The notes below the pieces were generated by a model, which saw only the letters and a list, made by a program, of their open reading frames with translations, was not told the DNA's origin and made no database searches. A stretch of DNA of 64,000 bases from Candidatus Binatia bacterium (GTDB taxonomy: Bacteria; Desulfobacterota; Binatia; HRBIN30; BPIQ01): contig BPIQ01000003.1 of assembly GCA_026004195.1 (NCBI GenBank), positions 248,001-312,000 on the forward strand, given 5' to 3'. The first letter of the stretch is position 1, and each line of letters begins with the position of its first letter. Shown in pieces: positions 63,456 through 64,000 of the stretch. Both the position numbers and the translations under genes were made by a program.

Positions 63456-64000
63456 ATGAAAGGACGAGATCACACCGCCGATCGCCGGGTCCGCCGGGCC
63501 GTCCTCTTCGCGGGCTCGGCACCCTCGCTTCGCGTGGGCGGACGCCCGCTGGTCGAGCGGGCGCTGATCGTTCTCTCCCGCGCCGGCGTCGAAGAGTGCT
63601 ACGTCGTCGGACAGTCTCCGCCCGAACGGCGCAAAGTGGGATACCCGCGCACCATCCGCCGCATCGTCGACCACGGCCGGCGCGCCGTGGACGAGCTTCG
63701 GGCCGAAGGCGTGAAGCCCGAAGAGCCCGTCCTGTTCCTCCACACGAGCCTCCTGACCGAAGCGCCCGCGCTGCGCTCCTTCGTCCGCGGAACTTCCTTC
63801 CGCGGTTCTCTCGCCACGGCCGAGGGCGAGCCCCTGCCTCTCCTTTGCGCCACGACCGAGAAGATCCGCGAGCTCTGGGAGCCGCTACGCCGGGGCGACG
63901 GGGCTGCGCTGGCCCGCGGAGCAAGGGAAGCAGGATTCGAAGAGCGGCCGCTCGAAGGTTTCGCCGCTGTCGTGCGCACGCGGGAAGAAGCCGAGCGGGC
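63456..64000 (+). CDS. Degenerate nucleotidyltransferase-like protein, C-terminus beyond right edge
   Basis: At least 181 residues from ATG 63456, open to the window end. RRAVLFAGSAPSLRVGGRPLVERALIVLSRAGVEECYVVG resembles the N-terminal nucleotidyltransferase-like domain of bifunctional CDP-alcohol phosphatidyltransferases, but the G-x-G-T-R-L metal/NTP motif is missing. A CDP-alcohol phosphatidyltransferase domain could therefore lie just outside the window. If so, the operon could end in a lipid-linked phosphonate. Confidence 0.6.
   Translation, partial: MKGRDHTADRRVRRAVLFAGSAPSLRVGGRPLVERALIVLSRAGVEECYVVGQSPPERRKVGYPRTIRRIVDHGRRAVDELRAEGVKPEEPVLFLHTSLLTEAPALRSFVRGTSFRGSLATAEGEPLPLLCATTEKIRELWEPLRRGDGAALARGAREAGFEERPLEGFAAVVRTREEAER

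Overview
This window is a GC-rich stretch of bacterial chromosome. It carries a mixed, dense gene set: cytochrome c maturation, LL-diaminopimelate aminotransferase, hopanoid-type HpnK, acyl-CoA metabolism, LLM flavin oxidoreductase, SDRs and thrombospondin-3 repeats. This fits an uncultured soil or sediment lineage near the former Deltaproteobacteria, for example Binatota, Desulfobacterota or Myxococcota. That placement is inferred from gene content only and is weak. There is no rRNA, CRISPR array, prophage or insertion sequence. One tRNA (Val-CAC) is present. Several genes carry single-base indels, often in homopolymers, so some of the apparent breakage may be assembly or sequencing error.

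Layout: 1-2600 is a secreted thrombospondin type 3 repeat protein running off the left edge, with a double palindromic operator-like site upstream. 2.8-3.3 kb holds REP-like hairpins and a small conserved gene. 3.5-8.2 kb has exonuclease III, an alpha/beta hydrolase, a Cys-rich-repeat secreted protein and an orphan PAS/GAF histidine kinase. 8.5-17.5 kb has tRNA-Val, a large secreted beta-helix protein, a frameshifted TPP enzyme, dapL and esterases. 17.4-20.7 kb is ccmABCD followed by an SDR and a remnant of a nucleotide cyclase. 20.8-23.5 kb has small genes, a hemerythrin-like protein, a DUF11 lipoprotein and the largest cluster of REP-like hairpins. 23.5-28.7 kb has an acyl-CoA synthetase, a deletion-fused RND efflux remnant, a NodIJ-type ABC exporter and a PadR regulator. 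28.7-35.7 kb is a series of small enzyme and TPR genes. 35.9-41.6 kb is a tightly packed plus-strand run of six genes: CopD-like, NnrS-like, a small protein, a flippase-like membrane protein, a histidine phosphatase, and an aminotransferase fused to a degenerate Mur-ligase domain. 41.5-56.9 kb has an LLM oxidoreductase, an SDR, an M48 protease/lipoprotein pair, a GH31 alpha-glucosidase, an acyl-CoA dehydrogenase with Asp in place of the usual catalytic Glu, a GMC oxidoreductase with its small subunit, a CDF transporter, HpnK and a methyltransferase.

The most interesting region is 57.0-64.0 kb. A sigma-54 activator is divergent from an overlapping six-gene operon: a PEP-mutase-like protein fused to a C-terminal nucleotidyltransferase, a phosphonopyruvate-decarboxylase-like enzyme split into two polypeptides, a PhnW-like aminotransferase, a second nucleotidyltransferase, and a truncated third nucleotidyltransferase-like gene at the right edge. 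Read together this looks like a route from phosphoenolpyruvate to 2-aminoethylphosphonate and on to a CMP-activated form, perhaps for a phosphonolipid or other phosphonate-decorated envelope component. The mutase, however, lacks two residues of the canonical PEP mutase motif. It has a Cys where PEP mutases have Asn122, so either the chemistry or the family boundary is unusual.

A second cross-window feature is a dispersed hairpin family, about 12 copies at three intergenic sites. Its stems change by paired substitutions while the loop and flank stay constant, which points to selection on the folded structure.
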